From positions 62,001 through 126,000 of the forward strand of contig NZ_QTJU01000006.1 of assembly GCF_003412455.1 (NCBI RefSeq): a DNA stretch of 64,000 nucleotides, read 5' to 3'. A program made the position numbers and the translations under genes. This document shows positions 1 to 9,208 of the stretch, piece by piece; position 1 is the stretch's first letter; each line of letters opens with the position of its first letter. Under the pieces are notes generated by a model, which saw nothing but the letters and a program-made list of their open reading frames with translations, made no database searches and had not been told where the DNA came from. Source of the stretch: Deminuibacter soli (lineage in GTDB: Bacteria; Bacteroidota; Bacteroidia; Chitinophagales; Chitinophagaceae).

Positions 1-890
1 ACGATGCCTGCATGAATAAGGTAGATGGCATACGATGCATCTCCCAGTAACAACAGCAGCTTTTCTATGCGCGAAGGAGTTGCCGAAGTTTGCAGATAAA
101 TAGCAGCATATAAAACCAGAGATGACAGGACACCGCAAACAAATACCTGGTAAAAGGTTTTATATTTTCCAGCAAAGCAATAAGCTGCTATCAGTAAAAA
201 AACAATACTCACAACAGTGAGCCATGTGCTTGCACGTTTTTCTAAGCGTGGCAGCTTATCTTGCAAAAACAACACAGCAACCAGGTAGCCTCCGCCAAAC
301 AACAGGTTCAGCTTGCTGAATACAAAACTACCCAGTGCGTTTAAAAATTCATTACTTATATAAGGCGCTGCAAAAAACCACACAAAAGGAGAAAGAAACC
401 AAACTACCAGCACCAGGTACGACCGTATCTGGAGAATACTTATACAAAACAGGATATAGAATAAAAACTCATGACGAAGTGTCCAGATCTGGTTAGGCTG
501 CACCGCACCAACCGGGAACAGGATGATTGACCTGCCATATTCCATGTAAGGAAACTTACCATCTCTACCCAATACACGCAGCATGGCATAGCCTATTACA
601 CATACCCACATGAACGGGATGATGCGGGTAAAGCGTTTGCCGAAAAAGCTTGCAGGCGAAATTTTTGGTGTTAAAGTATTTTGTTGCAAGGATACATATG
701 CGATGATAAAACCACTGATAACGAAAAACAAGGGTACTCCTATGGCGCCTAAATCAAAAAAACCATCGCACATGTTCATGTTGAAATACTTGGGAAACCT
801 GGCCATTCCCGATGTATGGGTTAACACTACTAAAATGGCCGCTAAAGCTCTCAGGTATTGGATACCCGGTAATTGAGGTTGCTTGGACAT
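1..890 (-). CDS. Acyltransferase 3 family membrane protein, C-terminus cut by window edge
   Basis: Integral membrane O-acyltransferase of the acyltransferase-3 (OafA/YrhL) family, whose members transfer acetyl or other acyl groups onto cell-surface sugars. The reading frame starts at the ATG complementary to 888-890 and stays open to base 1, so the last part lies outside the window. The visible 296 residues begin with the family hallmark IQYLRALAAILVVLTHTSG, which contains the conserved His, followed by GVPLFFVISGFIIAYV, an arginine-containing FFGKRFTRIIPF segment, and many hydrophobic helices. Near the edge is DASYAIYLIHAGIV, the conserved last-helix motif. No Shine-Dalgarno sequence is seen. 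The acceptor substrate cannot be told; no glycan biosynthesis genes lie next to it in the window. Confidence 0.9.
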   Translation of the reverse strand, partial: MSKQPQLPGIQYLRALAAILVVLTHTSGMARFPKYFNMNMCDGFFDLGAIGVPLFFVISGFIIAYVSLQQNTLTPKISPASFFGKRFTRIIPFMWVCVIGYAMLRVLGRDGKFPYMEYGRSIILFPVGAVQPNQIWTLRHEFLFYILFCISILQIRSYLVLVVWFLSPFVWFFAAPYISNEFLNALGSFVFSKLNLLFGGGYLVAVLFLQDKLPRLEKRASTWLTVVSIVFLLIAAYCFAGKYKTFYQVFVCGVLSSLVLYAAIYLQTSATPSRIEKLLLLLGDASYAIYLIHAGI

Positions 891-1031
891 TGGATTTTTA
901 AGGGCAATTGGTGGAAACCAAAAATACTGGAATAATCTTTAAAACCACGTTTAAACAATAAATTAAATATTCACCTGACGGCATACATGCAATAATACCA
1001 CTACTCCCGGATATCCCGTGTTCTGTACGGC

Positions 1032-1296
1032 TCAGCGTAACGTTGCGCCCTGCATAATAAAACCGGTGCGAAGCGAAAGTTGTGCTTCAGGCTTTAAATC
1101 CTCTTCATTCCATACCAGCGCGGTAATGGTATTGCTGCCGGTATGCAGCCAAGGGCGCCAGGTTTACGGTTTCATAATTCCATTGCAGGTGTTCTCCCCT
1201 TGCCGGCCCTAATGATGCCAACTTGCCGTTTATATACAGCTTGTACCGGTTATCGACAGATACATGTACGCTGAATGATAAGAGGATCCATTTCAT
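1032..1296 (-). pseudogene. Frameshifted fragment of a GH78-like (alpha-L-rhamnosidase) sugar-binding domain
   Basis: Read on the minus strand, 1160-1296 encodes a stretch containing VDNRYKLYINGKLASLGPARG and WNYETVNLAP, typical of the N-terminal beta-sandwich of family-78 rhamnosidases. The frame then runs into a stop. One base over, the same homology continues through NTITALVWNEEDLKPEAQL and TGFIMQG to a stop at 1032. A single extra base near 1153-1158 explains both halves. The ATG at 1294-1296 is probably incidental, because an in-frame stop lies a few codons upstream and no signal peptide precedes the domain. The catalytic domain is absent, so this is a decayed fragment. The family assignment rests on recalled motif similarity. 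Bases 1297-1528 hold no further recognisable coding sequence. Confidence 0.65.
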
Positions 1297-1528
1297 AAGC
1301 AGGCAAATGAAGCATTGGTATTATTACTGCCAGGATATATAAAACCAACACAAACGCCATCCTGCCGTGTCTGTCCGGCACCCACAGTTTAAGCACAACA
1401 GTAAATCTTTAACCTCAAACAACCCTGATGAACGGCAAAATAACCTTCCCGGTGGGTTGATTTGGACAAGCAGGTTATCTTATCTTTAATCACCCGCAAA
1501 CACATGCTGTTGCGCCACGACAAATATC

Positions 1529-2518
1529 ATGAAACAGATTACCATTCTTGTTCCCGACGGACAAAGCACCTTAAGCAGCGTAGCCTGTATTGTAGGTGCT
1601 TACGAGGTATTAATGAGCGCCAATGCTTACTGGAAAGATGTCGGCAGGGACGAACCGTTTAACATTATACTGGCAGGCGTTTCCAAAAAAGCGGCGTTCG
1701 ACAACGGGTTGCTTACGGTAAAAACACAGGCCAATATTGCAGACATCAGCCAAACACATCTCATCATTATCCCCTCGCTTATCCGTGATTTCCAGGAAGC
1801 CACAAAAGGCAATAAACTGCTGAGGGACTGGATTGCCCAACAATATCAAAACGGCGCAGAACTGGCCAGCATGTGCACCGGCACTTTCATGCTGGCATCT
1901 GCAGGTTTGCTGGATGGAAAAAACTGCGCTACACACTGGAGTGCGGCCGATACTTTCAGAAACCTGTTTCCCAAAGTAAAACTGCAGCCTGAAAAATTGA
2001 TTACAGATGAAAACGGCATTTACACCAACGGCGGCGGTTACTCTTTCCTGAACCTGATGATTTACCTGGTAGAAAAATATTACGACAGGCAAACGGCGAT
2101 CTATTGTTCCAAAATATTCCAGATTGAGATAGACCGGCAAAGCCAATCTGCCTTTACTATTTTTACCGGCCAGAAACTGCATGGCGATGAAATGGTGCAA
2201 CAGGCGCAGGCGTATATTGAAAGCCAGCTGCACGAGAAAATATCCGTGGAAGATTTGTCTGCCCGTTTTGCTGTAGGCAGGCGCAACTTCGACCGGCGGT
2301 TTATTAAAGCCACCGGCAACACACCGCTGGAATACACGCAGCGGGTTAAAATAGAATCAGCCAAAAAAGCATTGGAAACCACGCGCAAAAACATCAATGA
2401 AGTGATGTATGAAGTGGGCTACGCTGATATAAAAGCATTTCGTGAAGTATTCAGGAAAATAACCGGCATGTCGCCACTGGAATACAGGGCGAAGTATAAT
2501 AAGGAAGCGATTGTTTAA
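1529..2518 (+). CDS. GlxA-family transcriptional regulator (DJ-1/PfpI domain plus AraC HTH)
   Basis: A 329-residue cytoplasmic regulator with two domains. Residues 1-200 are a DJ-1/PfpI-type glutaminase-like domain with the nucleophile-elbow motif ASMCTGTF (Cys116), and residues 215-325 form an AraC/XylS double helix-turn-helix ending in the conserved VGYADIKAFREVFRKITGM region. Such proteins usually activate a nearby gene on sensing a small molecule; the DJ-1 part is normally a sensor rather than an enzyme. The ATG at 1529 fits the family start. A possible promoter lies upstream: TTTG at 1461-1464 and TATCTTTA at 1481-1488. The two secreted proteins downstream on the same strand (gaps of 50 and 128 bases) are plausible but unproven targets. 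Confidence 0.9.
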   Translation: MKQITILVPDGQSTLSSVACIVGAYEVLMSANAYWKDVGRDEPFNIILAGVSKKAAFDNGLLTVKTQANIADISQTHLIIIPSLIRDFQEATKGNKLLRDWIAQQYQNGAELASMCTGTFMLASAGLLDGKNCATHWSAADTFRNLFPKVKLQPEKLITDENGIYTNGGGYSFLNLMIYLVEKYYDRQTAIYCSKIFQIEIDRQSQSAFTIFTGQKLHGDEMVQQAQAYIESQLHEKISVEDLSARFAVGRRNFDRRFIKATGNTPLEYTQRVKIESAKKALETTRKNINEVMYEVGYADIKAFREVFRKITGMSPLEYRAKYNKEAIV

Positions 2519-2568
2519 ATAAGTAAAATGCCTTAGAAAAGGCGATCTACCATATAAACCGGTAAAAC

Positions 2569-3042
2569 ATGAAAAACCTGCTCACCCTGCTGTGTGCCAC
2601 CTGCTTTTTCATGTCGGTACGCGCCCAATGTACTACCGATACAATAGCATTGAGGCAATCGCTGGACAAGGCGATCATCGCCCTTACAGCTGCCTTTGCC
2701 AAAGGCGATGCAGCGGCAGTAGCGCGGTTGCATCATCCTGATGTGGTTAAATATTTCGGCGGCACCAATGTAGTTACAGGCCGTGCAGCACTGGAGCAGC
2801 AGTTAACCGGCTGGTTCAGCAGCTCGAAGGTGGAGTTTATAGAAAACACTATCGAAAGCACGGTATTCAGTGGCGAGACTGCCATACAATGTTCCATCTT
2901 CGCCATTAGAAATACGCCCAAAAACGGTGGTGCGCCGGTTATCGCCCGTGGCAGATCAATGGTTATTTACGTGAAGGATGCAAGCAGCCCTTCGGGCTGG
3001 CTAACCTTGCGGGAAATGACACAGGCAGCCCCGGATAAATAG
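2569..3042 (+). CDS. Secreted DUF4440/SnoaL-like (NTF2 fold) protein
   Basis: A 157-residue protein with a cleavable signal peptide (MKNLLTLLCATCFFMSVRAQ). The mature part matches the small NTF2-like cone fold found in DUF4440 and SnoaL-like proteins: an N-terminal helix with FAKGDAAAVARLHHPDVV, then GRAALEQQL and antiparallel strands. Many such proteins are of unknown function; some bind small hydrophobic ligands or catalyse isomerisation. It lies 50 bases after the GlxA-like regulator in the same direction. A related secreted protein is encoded at 21520-21993 on the other strand. The substrate is unknown. Confidence 0.75.
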   Translation: MKNLLTLLCATCFFMSVRAQCTTDTIALRQSLDKAIIALTAAFAKGDAAAVARLHHPDVVKYFGGTNVVTGRAALEQQLTGWFSSSKVEFIENTIESTVFSGETAIQCSIFAIRNTPKNGGAPVIARGRSMVIYVKDASSPSGWLTLREMTQAAPDK

Positions 3043-3170
3043 CCGCTGACAGCCTAACTATATCTCTTAAGATAATTTCAAACAGTGTACCAGGTGCATT
3101 TCTACCGGTTTTTATGCAACAGCTATTGACGCAACCTGCTGACTGCCGTATTTTACAGGAAACCAACTTT

Positions 3171-3617
3171 ATGAGATTAACGCTGTTAAAACGCATGCTA
3201 CTGCTGTTGCTGTTTGCTGCATGGCAACAGGCACAGGCACAAAATAATCCTGCTTCCAAAGACTACCTCACCATCGAAAATTATTACAAAGTAAAATGGG
3301 GATTTGCCGGCGAGTTTATTGACCTGTGGAAGGCCAATCACTATCCCCTGCTGAAAAAGGCCATGGAGAAAGGCGATATTATACGGGTTACCACAGAAGT
3401 GCCGATGTTACATGCAGGCGAAGATACCCGCTGGGATTTCAGGGTAACCATCGTATTCAAAAGCGCTGTGCAGGCATTCGATGCCAACCTTACACGTCCT
3501 TATAAAAAGCAGCTTTATCCTGATACAGCAAAGCTCAGGAAAGACGAACAGCACCGCTTTGAGCTGCTGATTTCGCACTGGGATGTACTCACAGATAAAA
3601 TTGACCTGAACGATTAA
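3171..3617 (+). CDS. Secreted protein of unknown function
   Basis: 148 residues from the ATG at 3171. That start is chosen because it opens directly onto a signal peptide (MRLTLLKRMLLLLLFAAWQQ ending AQAQ); an upstream in-frame ATG at 3114 would add 19 non-hydrophobic residues. The mature protein, about 125 residues, begins with YLTIENYYKVKWGFAGEF and is rich in charged and aromatic residues. I do not recognise its family. The alternation of helices and strands would fit a small alpha-beta barrel, but that is a guess. It probably acts in the periplasm. A hairpin terminator follows at 3630-3662. Confidence 0.6.
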   Translation: MRLTLLKRMLLLLLFAAWQQAQAQNNPASKDYLTIENYYKVKWGFAGEFIDLWKANHYPLLKKAMEKGDIIRVTTEVPMLHAGEDTRWDFRVTIVFKSAVQAFDANLTRPYKKQLYPDTAKLRKDEQHRFELLISHWDVLTDKIDLND

Positions 3618-3629
3618 ACAACCAATAAT

Positions 3630-3662
3630 AAGGCGATCCCGGCTAAGCCAGGACCGCTTTTG
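3630..3662 (+). terminator. Imperfect hairpin terminator between convergent genes
   Basis: An imperfect stem (AAGGCGATCC pairing with GGACCGCTTT, with an inner GGC/GCC stem around TAA) follows the secreted-protein gene by 12 bases and ends in a short T run. It lies between two convergent genes and could serve both directions. Confidence 0.5.
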
Positions 3663-3678
3663 ATAAAGAAATGAGCGC

Positions 3679-6600
3679 TTACCGCGTAACCATAAATTTT
3701 CGGGTAATCACCTCCTTACTGTTACTGATGGTTAATAAGTAAGTGCCTGCTTTTAGCCTGCTGGTATTCATCACCACCAGGGCCGTGTTTGTTGCCGTTT
3801 GCGCCTGCTGCAGTTTACCGTCGATACTGAATACCTGCAGGGTTGTTTTTTCTGCGGCAGGGAAGTTCCAGCGCACATGCAATTCACCGGATGCAGGGTT
3901 GGGAAACAGGGTCAACACCGGATTCAATGCAACAGCAGAATCGGCAGCAGCTTTTTTAGCAATGGGCAGTGTTGCGATACGTGCAGGCACACCTGCAGTC
4001 TGTAACTCAAATTTCCAGAGCTGGTTATCGGTGCCTGTCCAGTGGTATTGTGAAATATTGGCGCCGTTGCTTAACGAGAAATTCTCCACGTCCACTACTT
4101 TGGCGCTGTTGCGGTTTACTATTTTGTAATAACCGCTGCCGGCATCCAATATTTGCCATTGCTGGTTGGTGTTGCCGTAATAAGGCCACTGTGTAATGTT
4201 GGCGCCGTCTGCTGTGGATGATGCCACCACATCAACTGCCTGGCCGCTGTGTACTGCCCTGATGCTGTAGTAACCGCTGCCAACATCCGTTACTGTCCAT
4301 TTCTGGTTATCGGTATTCATCCACTGGTTCTGCGAAATATTGGCGCCATTTGCAGCAGCGGCGCCTTCTACCTCCATCACCTTATTGCTGTTCTTATTGG
4401 TTACTTTGTACACACCGCCCGATACAATCGGCGGCGCACTTAACAACTCGAATGTCCATTTCTGGTTGTCTGTAGCATTGTAGGTAAACTGCTGGATATT
4501 ACCGCCATTGCTTAACGAGAAGCCTGCTACATCTACTGCTTTGCCACTGTTGCGGTTAATGATCTTGTAATTGCTGCCGCCCACATTGGTCAGTTGCCAT
4601 TGCTGGTTGGCATTACCATAGTAAGGCCATTGTGTAATGTTGGCGCCGTCTGCAACAGAAGAGGCTACCACATCTACTGCCTGGCCGCTGTGTACAGCGG
4701 TAAGACTATAATACCCGCCGCCAACGTAAGTCACCACCCATTTCTGGTTGCTGGTATTGTTCCATTGGTTTTGCGAAATATTGGCGCCATTGGTGGTAGA
4801 AGATGCTTCCACTTCCATTACCTTACCACTCTGCACACCGGTGATGCGATAGGTACCGCCTGAAATAATGCCGGCCGGTGTAGTAGCAGCCTGCATAAAA
4901 CCACGGGTATTGGAGTAGTTGTTGTTCCTTGTCTGCCGGTCTGTTAACGACAGGGTTTCAGCTGTACTGATATCATAGCTGCCAAACACATCCCACATCA
5001 GTACCAATGGTTCCATCAGGTTATAGGTTTGCCAGGGCAGGTAATAGTTTACCCCATGCCCGCGCGGGATCATTACATTGGTTGCTTCGCCCAGTATACC
5101 GGGATCACCGTATCCTGCAACCGGGTTGGCCCTGTCCCAGTTAACGGCCTGTTTGGTATTCTGCAATAACAGCTTTGCCATTTGCAACAGGTGTGCATCA
5201 CCGTTGTACAGGTACATCCTGTAAAAGCTGAATGCATCAATGGCAGCATACGAATCGGCTGCATTGTTACCGGTGGCAATCACACTCAGCCCGGTTACAG
5301 ATCGTGTTTTGGGATAAGTGGCACCGGCATCATCCTGCGGAATGGGTACGTTCCAGCTATATACCCATGTTTCATAGTAGTAGGCTGTTTGCGATGCGGC
5401 GTTCAGCCATTTGGTATCTTTCGTCAGATCATACAAAGCCAGGAAAGAACGCAACGCCATGGATGCCGCTTCCTTATCCGGCACATTCGGGTTATCGGGC
5501 GTACCACCCACATAGCGGAAGTTCTGGTATACATCCGTATAAATATAGTTGCCGGCCTTTAATGCTGTTTGCAGGTATACATCTGCACCGGTTGCCTTGT
5601 ACAGATCAACCAGGAAAGCAATCACGTGCGAGGTATTGGTTTTGTCAGCAAATGCAATGGTGTTGTCTGCATAGTTCACTGCCCGCGGGAAAGAGCCGTC
5701 GCCATTTTGAATGGAAGCCAGCCAGGCACCTGCCTTGGTACAAACATTCAGCCAGTTGGCTTTGTCCACACCATGTTTCTTTTCAAAGTTCCAGGCCCAT
5801 AACAATCCTGTCATGCCATCGCCTATTACGCGCATATAGGTGGCATAACTGCGCCAGGTTTGCGGGTAGGGATCGTACCAGGTTTTTACGCAGCCGTTCT
5901 GCAGGCTGGCATTGTTGGCCCACCATTCCGCCATCTGCTCGCCTCTTGACAGCAGTGTGGCATTGTTGGCATTAATACCTTCACGTATCAGCAATGCAGC
6001 ATTGGGAAGCTGCATGCCCACGAATCCCATGTCGTAATTGTAATCATTCTGGCTTTCCACCGTGCCGTCGAGTTTTATCCTGAAAGGCACACCCGGCGCG
6101 CCATTGATGGATTGCCAGTACCTGTTTAAAATGGCAACCTGGTCAAGATATACCTGCGTTAAATTAACGCTATACAAAGCCGGGTTACTGCTGTTGTAGT
6201 AGTTGATCCAGGTGTTTTTAAGCGCAGCGGTATAATCTGTTTCACTGGTTAGGGTAACAGACATGCTGTATTGCTGTGTGTAGTTCAGCGTAACAGGATT
6301 GCTGCGGTAAGCCCAGCGTTTGGTGGTTGACATGCCGAAGATACCGGTGCGCTCCCCTTCTGTTCCTGGAAACAGCATGCCAATAAGCGGCTGCGTGTTG
6401 TTCTGCATACCCATGGATGCAAATTTCATCCTGCCATCTATTACGCGGTTTAAACCATCTTCCGTTTTAAAGGTGCTGCCGTCGGGACTTTTGTGGTATA
6501 CCGAGAAAGTAGCGCCATTGCTTTTTTGCCGCACCATAAAAATGGGCAGGGGCATCCGGTCTTCCCTGAACCAGTAATAGTTGTCTGTTAAGTCTGTGGC

Positions 6601-7191
6601 GAGCGCGTTATCTGCAACGTCTGCATTGTTTTTGTACCAGATTGAAGGCGCAAAAAAATCGTAATCGTTCATGGCTGAGGTAACATCGCGTTGAAATGCG
6701 AGCCTGGTAGAAAAGCCGGCATCTGCTGCATTGGCGGTAGTAACGGCCACGGTTCTGTTTATTTCAAATGTGCCTGTGGCGTTGTATGCCTTGTAGGTAT
6801 CGGTAAAGGCAAATACGCTTCCGTTGGCGCTGGTAATATTGCCGGTGCATTTATACAGTCCGCCGCCCATATCCTGCACTGCAGTGTAGGCGCCGGTGAG
6901 CCAGGTTGCAGTACCGGCTGTGTTAACCACTTCTACTGCCAGCGGGGCATTTTGTTCATAATAAGTAGTGGTGCTGTTGAGCTGGATACCGATACCGTAA
7001 GTGCCGCTGCCAATATTACGGACGGTGAGTGTGGCCTGGCTGGAGTTGATGGTGTATACCGGGGTACCCGTACACCAGCCCGATAAGGTAATAAACAATG
7101 CTGCAAGCAGCAGTAAACAACGCGCCATCAGCGGCGCGCTGAGGCTGTTGCCTTTGCCGGCAGCAGGTAAGCAGGTAGAACTTGATTTCAT
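3679..7191 (-). CDS. Large secreted putative glycan-active enzyme with two ricin-type lectin modules and T9SS sorting domain
   Basis: 1170 residues. A signal peptide with a long positively charged n-region precedes LLLLAALFITLSG. Residues about 45-335 look like a beta-rich domain and about 340-770 like an (alpha/alpha) toroid (QNGDGSFPRAVNYA, DNPNVPDKEAASMALRSF, WLNAASQTAYYYE). The same two domains make up the neighbouring protein at 10152-12416; shared motifs include FREDR-PLP, GDGM and DNPNV. Residues about 775-918 and 921-1062 are two ricin-B-type lectin modules with repeated QW motifs. The last 80 residues are a type IX secretion tail (LFPNPASGELHVRW, ending in a basic strand), so it is exported through the outer membrane. 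No known enzyme family is recognised; a glycosidase or lyase is inferred from the fold and PUL setting. A terminator upstream suggests its own promoter. Confidence 0.75.
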   Translation of the reverse strand: MKSSSTCLPAAGKGNSLSAPLMARCLLLLAALFITLSGWCTGTPVYTINSSQATLTVRNIGSGTYGIGIQLNSTTTYYEQNAPLAVEVVNTAGTATWLTGAYTAVQDMGGGLYKCTGNITSANGSVFAFTDTYKAYNATGTFEINRTVAVTTANAADAGFSTRLAFQRDVTSAMNDYDFFAPSIWYKNNADVADNALATDLTDNYYWFREDRMPLPIFMVRQKSNGATFSVYHKSPDGSTFKTEDGLNRVIDGRMKFASMGMQNNTQPLIGMLFPGTEGERTGIFGMSTTKRWAYRSNPVTLNYTQQYSMSVTLTSETDYTAALKNTWINYYNSSNPALYSVNLTQVYLDQVAILNRYWQSINGAPGVPFRIKLDGTVESQNDYNYDMGFVGMQLPNAALLIREGINANNATLLSRGEQMAEWWANNASLQNGCVKTWYDPYPQTWRSYATYMRVIGDGMTGLLWAWNFEKKHGVDKANWLNVCTKAGAWLASIQNGDGSFPRAVNYADNTIAFADKTNTSHVIAFLVDLYKATGADVYLQTALKAGNYIYTDVYQNFRYVGGTPDNPNVPDKEAASMALRSFLALYDLTKDTKWLNAASQTAYYYETWVYSWNVPIPQDDAGATYPKTRSVTGLSVIATGNNAADSYAAIDAFSFYRMYLYNGDAHLLQMAKLLLQNTKQAVNWDRANPVAGYGDPGILGEATNVMIPRGHGVNYYLPWQTYNLMEPLVLMWDVFGSYDISTAETLSLTDRQTRNNNYSNTRGFMQAATTPAGIISGGTYRITGVQSGKVMEVEASSTTNGANISQNQWNNTSNQKWVVTYVGGGYYSLTAVHSGQAVDVVASSVADGANITQWPYYGNANQQWQLTNVGGSNYKIINRNSGKAVDVAGFSLSNGGNIQQFTYNATDNQKWTFELLSAPPIVSGGVYKVTNKNSNKVMEVEGAAAANGANISQNQWMNTDNQKWTVTDVGSGYYSIRAVHSGQAVDVVASSTADGANITQWPYYGNTNQQWQILDAGSGYYKIVNRNSAKVVDVENFSLSNGANISQYHWTGTDNQLWKFELQTAGVPARIATLPIAKKAAADSAVALNPVLTLFPNPASGELHVRWNFPAAEKTTLQVFSIDGKLQQAQTATNTALVVMNTSRLKAGTYLLTISNSKEVITRKFMVTR
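4000..4862 (-). repeat. Two tandem 441-base repeats encoding the ricin-type modules
   Basis: Matching landmarks recur 441 bases apart (for example CTGGTTATC at 4021 and CTGGTTGTC at 4462), so the unit is 147 codons. DNA identity is visibly high around the segment reading TGTGTAATGTTGGCGCCGTC. The copies encode the two lectin modules of the surrounding gene and point to a fairly recent internal duplication. Confidence 0.7.
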
Positions 7192-7250
7192 ATGACATGG
7201 TTTTTAGTGGCACTTATATCGGCAATCGTTACGGGTATGGCGCACCCGTT

Positions 7251-7285
7251 TAAAAAAGCAGGCATGCACCGGGGTGCATACCTGC
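7251..7285 (-). terminator. Rho-independent terminator between the GH2 gene and the large lectin-bearing enzyme gene
   Basis: On the minus strand a strong stem (GCAGG-T-ATGCACC pairing with GGTGCAT-G-CCTGC, one mismatch) is followed by TTTTTT at 7252-7257. It lies 22 bases beyond the GH2 stop codon and separates the SusC-to-GH2 operon from the downstream gene. Confidence 0.75.
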
Positions 7286-7306
7286 AGAGAAAAAGGAACC
7301 GGTGCA

Positions 7307-9172
7307 TCAGGGTTGCGAACTGAACAATTCTTTATGCCCGTTAACATAAAGTCTCCCGTGTAATTGTTTCAGTTGGTTCATCAAGAGCTTCCGGCGTATC
7401 CTGTCGTAGGTGATCAGCCCGTTGATTTCTGTTTCCACATCTGTCAACTGTGTGTACACTGCAGCAGAAAAGCCTTTTTCTTTCAGTATTGCTATCCGGT
7501 TCATCAATGCCTCGTAGGCTTTGAGCAATTCACCGGTGTTCTTGTACCCGTTGTAACTCCACACTTTTCCATCGTACACATGCAGCGAATCAAGGTAACC
7601 CAGGCCGCCAAACTCACCAATCACCAGCGCCCTGTTGTTTTCCAGCGGGAAATCTTTATCCAGCCTGCTGCCATACAAATGATAGTCGTGCATATCGCCC
7701 TCGCCGCGGTCAATCCAGCCGCTGGGACCATCTACCAGCCTTGTCGGGTCCAGTGCTTTTGTCCATTGCAGTATTTCATTGGTTTTAAACTGTCCCCAGC
7801 TTTCATTAAACGGCACCCATACACTAATGGAAGTGTAGTTGTGCAGCTGCTGCATAATGCTGCTCCATTCATCACGGAAGTCCTGTTCAGAAGCAGCGCT
7901 GCGCACCACATCCTGGTAATGCGTTGCCATCCAGTCGCCTTCGGTGGAATGATCATGGTCTTTCACCGGTACAATTTCGCCGTAGCCACTGGGCATATCC
8001 TGCCATACAATCAGCCCCAGTTTATCGCAGTTGTAGTACCATCTTTCAGGTTCTACTTTTACGTGTTTGCGTACCATGTTAAAGCCCATGTCTTTCATGT
8101 TACGGATATCACTTACCAGGGCCTGTTCCGTAGGAGCAGTATAAATGCCGTCTGGCCAGAATCCCTGGTCCAGCGGACCGTATTGAAACAATGGCTCATG
8201 GTTGAAGAAGATGCGGTTCACGCCTTTCGCGTCTTTCGCGACAGCAATGTTACGCATACCAAAATAACCATCAGCCTTATCAACCGTTTTACCGCCGCGC
8301 TTTATGGCCAGCTGTACATCATACAACACCGGTTTGTCCGGGCTCCACAACTGCGCACCCGGTATCGCCAGTCGCAATATTTCATTGGCAGCAACAGTTG
8401 CAACTGCCACTTGTTTCTTTTTAAAGAATACGGCTGCCGTAACGCTATCGTTGTTTTGCGCATTCGTTACCCGGGGGCGTATGGTAACTACAGACTGATC
8501 GATATCCGTTGTTGTTTTCCAGCTTTGCAGGTAGGTTTCAGGTACAACCTCAAACCATACTGTTTGCCAGATACCTGTTACGGATGTATAGTAAATACCA
8601 CCGGGATGTGTTACCTGTTTCCCTCTCGCCTGCTCACCATGATCGGTGGGGTCCCATACGCTGATCAGTAATTCTTCGTTACCACCTTTCAGGGAAGCGG
8701 TTATATCTGCGCTGAAAGCGGTGTAACCACCCTTGTGGGTTGCAACGGGTTTGCCGTTTACCAGCACTGTGGCTTCGTAATCGGCAGCGCCTATGTGCAG
8801 CAGTACTTTTTTACCTGCAAGGTTTTGCTGTATGCGAAAGGTTCGCCTGTACCACAACAGGCTATCGGGCCCTACTTTTTGCTGTACACCGGACAGTACC
8901 GATTCAACCGGGAAAGGCACCATTATTTTACCCTTCCAGCTATCCGGTATACCCTTGTTTTTGGGCTGTATTGTATAATCCCACAGCCCGTTTAAATTGG
9001 TCCAGTTGCCCCTTACCAGTTGCGGGCGCGGATATTCATTTAACGGAATTGTCCGCGCAGCATCTTTGGCCCATGGTGTCTTCATCTGTTTGCCTGTTGC
9101 GGGCTGTGCAAAAGCAAATTGCTGTGCCTGCGCCAGCAACAGCAACATAAAAATCGTTTTCTTCCTGATCAT
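7307..9172 (-). CDS. Glycoside hydrolase family 2 protein (beta-galactosidase/beta-glucuronidase type), secreted
   Basis: 621 residues with a signal peptide (MIRKKTIFMLLLLAQAQQFAFAQ), so periplasmic or surface exposed. Domain order is that of GH2: a jelly-roll sugar-binding domain (about 45-215, with WYRRTF and VLVNGKPVATHKGGYTAF), an immunoglobulin-like domain (about 220-310) and a TIM barrel (about 312-610). The acid/base is Glu457 in FNESWG, and the likely nucleophile is Glu520 in VIGEFGG. It is shorter than LacZ and lacks the C-terminal extra domains, like many PUL-encoded GH2 enzymes. It follows the unknown secreted gene by 36 bases and is probably the last gene of the SusC operon. The sugar released (galactose, glucuronic acid, mannose or arabinose) cannot be fixed from sequence alone. 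Confidence 0.92.
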   Translation of the reverse strand: MIRKKTIFMLLLLAQAQQFAFAQPATGKQMKTPWAKDAARTIPLNEYPRPQLVRGNWTNLNGLWDYTIQPKNKGIPDSWKGKIMVPFPVESVLSGVQQKVGPDSLLWYRRTFRIQQNLAGKKVLLHIGAADYEATVLVNGKPVATHKGGYTAFSADITASLKGGNEELLISVWDPTDHGEQARGKQVTHPGGIYYTSVTGIWQTVWFEVVPETYLQSWKTTTDIDQSVVTIRPRVTNAQNNDSVTAAVFFKKKQVAVATVAANEILRLAIPGAQLWSPDKPVLYDVQLAIKRGGKTVDKADGYFGMRNIAVAKDAKGVNRIFFNHEPLFQYGPLDQGFWPDGIYTAPTEQALVSDIRNMKDMGFNMVRKHVKVEPERWYYNCDKLGLIVWQDMPSGYGEIVPVKDHDHSTEGDWMATHYQDVVRSAASEQDFRDEWSSIMQQLHNYTSISVWVPFNESWGQFKTNEILQWTKALDPTRLVDGPSGWIDRGEGDMHDYHLYGSRLDKDFPLENNRALVIGEFGGLGYLDSLHVYDGKVWSYNGYKNTGELLKAYEALMNRIAILKEKGFSAAVYTQLTDVETEINGLITYDRIRRKLLMNQLKQLHGRLYVNGHKELFSSQP

Positions 9173-9208
9173 AGTGCAACGTTGAGTTTTATTCCCATGT
9201 GTGTATTG

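Noticed and set aside
1610-2233. A 207-codon minus-strand frame
   Set aside because: Antisense to the GlxA-like regulator, with no recognisable domain.
4000-4862. CRISPR-like repetition
   Set aside because: The repeat unit is 441 bases, in frame, and encodes protein modules; no short direct repeats with spacers are present.
3679-7191. Ricin-type modules suggesting a toxin
   Set aside because: Ricin-B modules are common carbohydrate-binding parts of secreted glycan enzymes; the catalytic region is an (alpha/alpha) toroid and no RNA N-glycosidase domain is present.
7364-8671. A 435-codon open frame on the plus strand
   Set aside because: It lies entirely antisense to the GH2 gene, whose motifs and signal peptide are clear; the frame encodes a His/Cys/Val-rich string with no family features.
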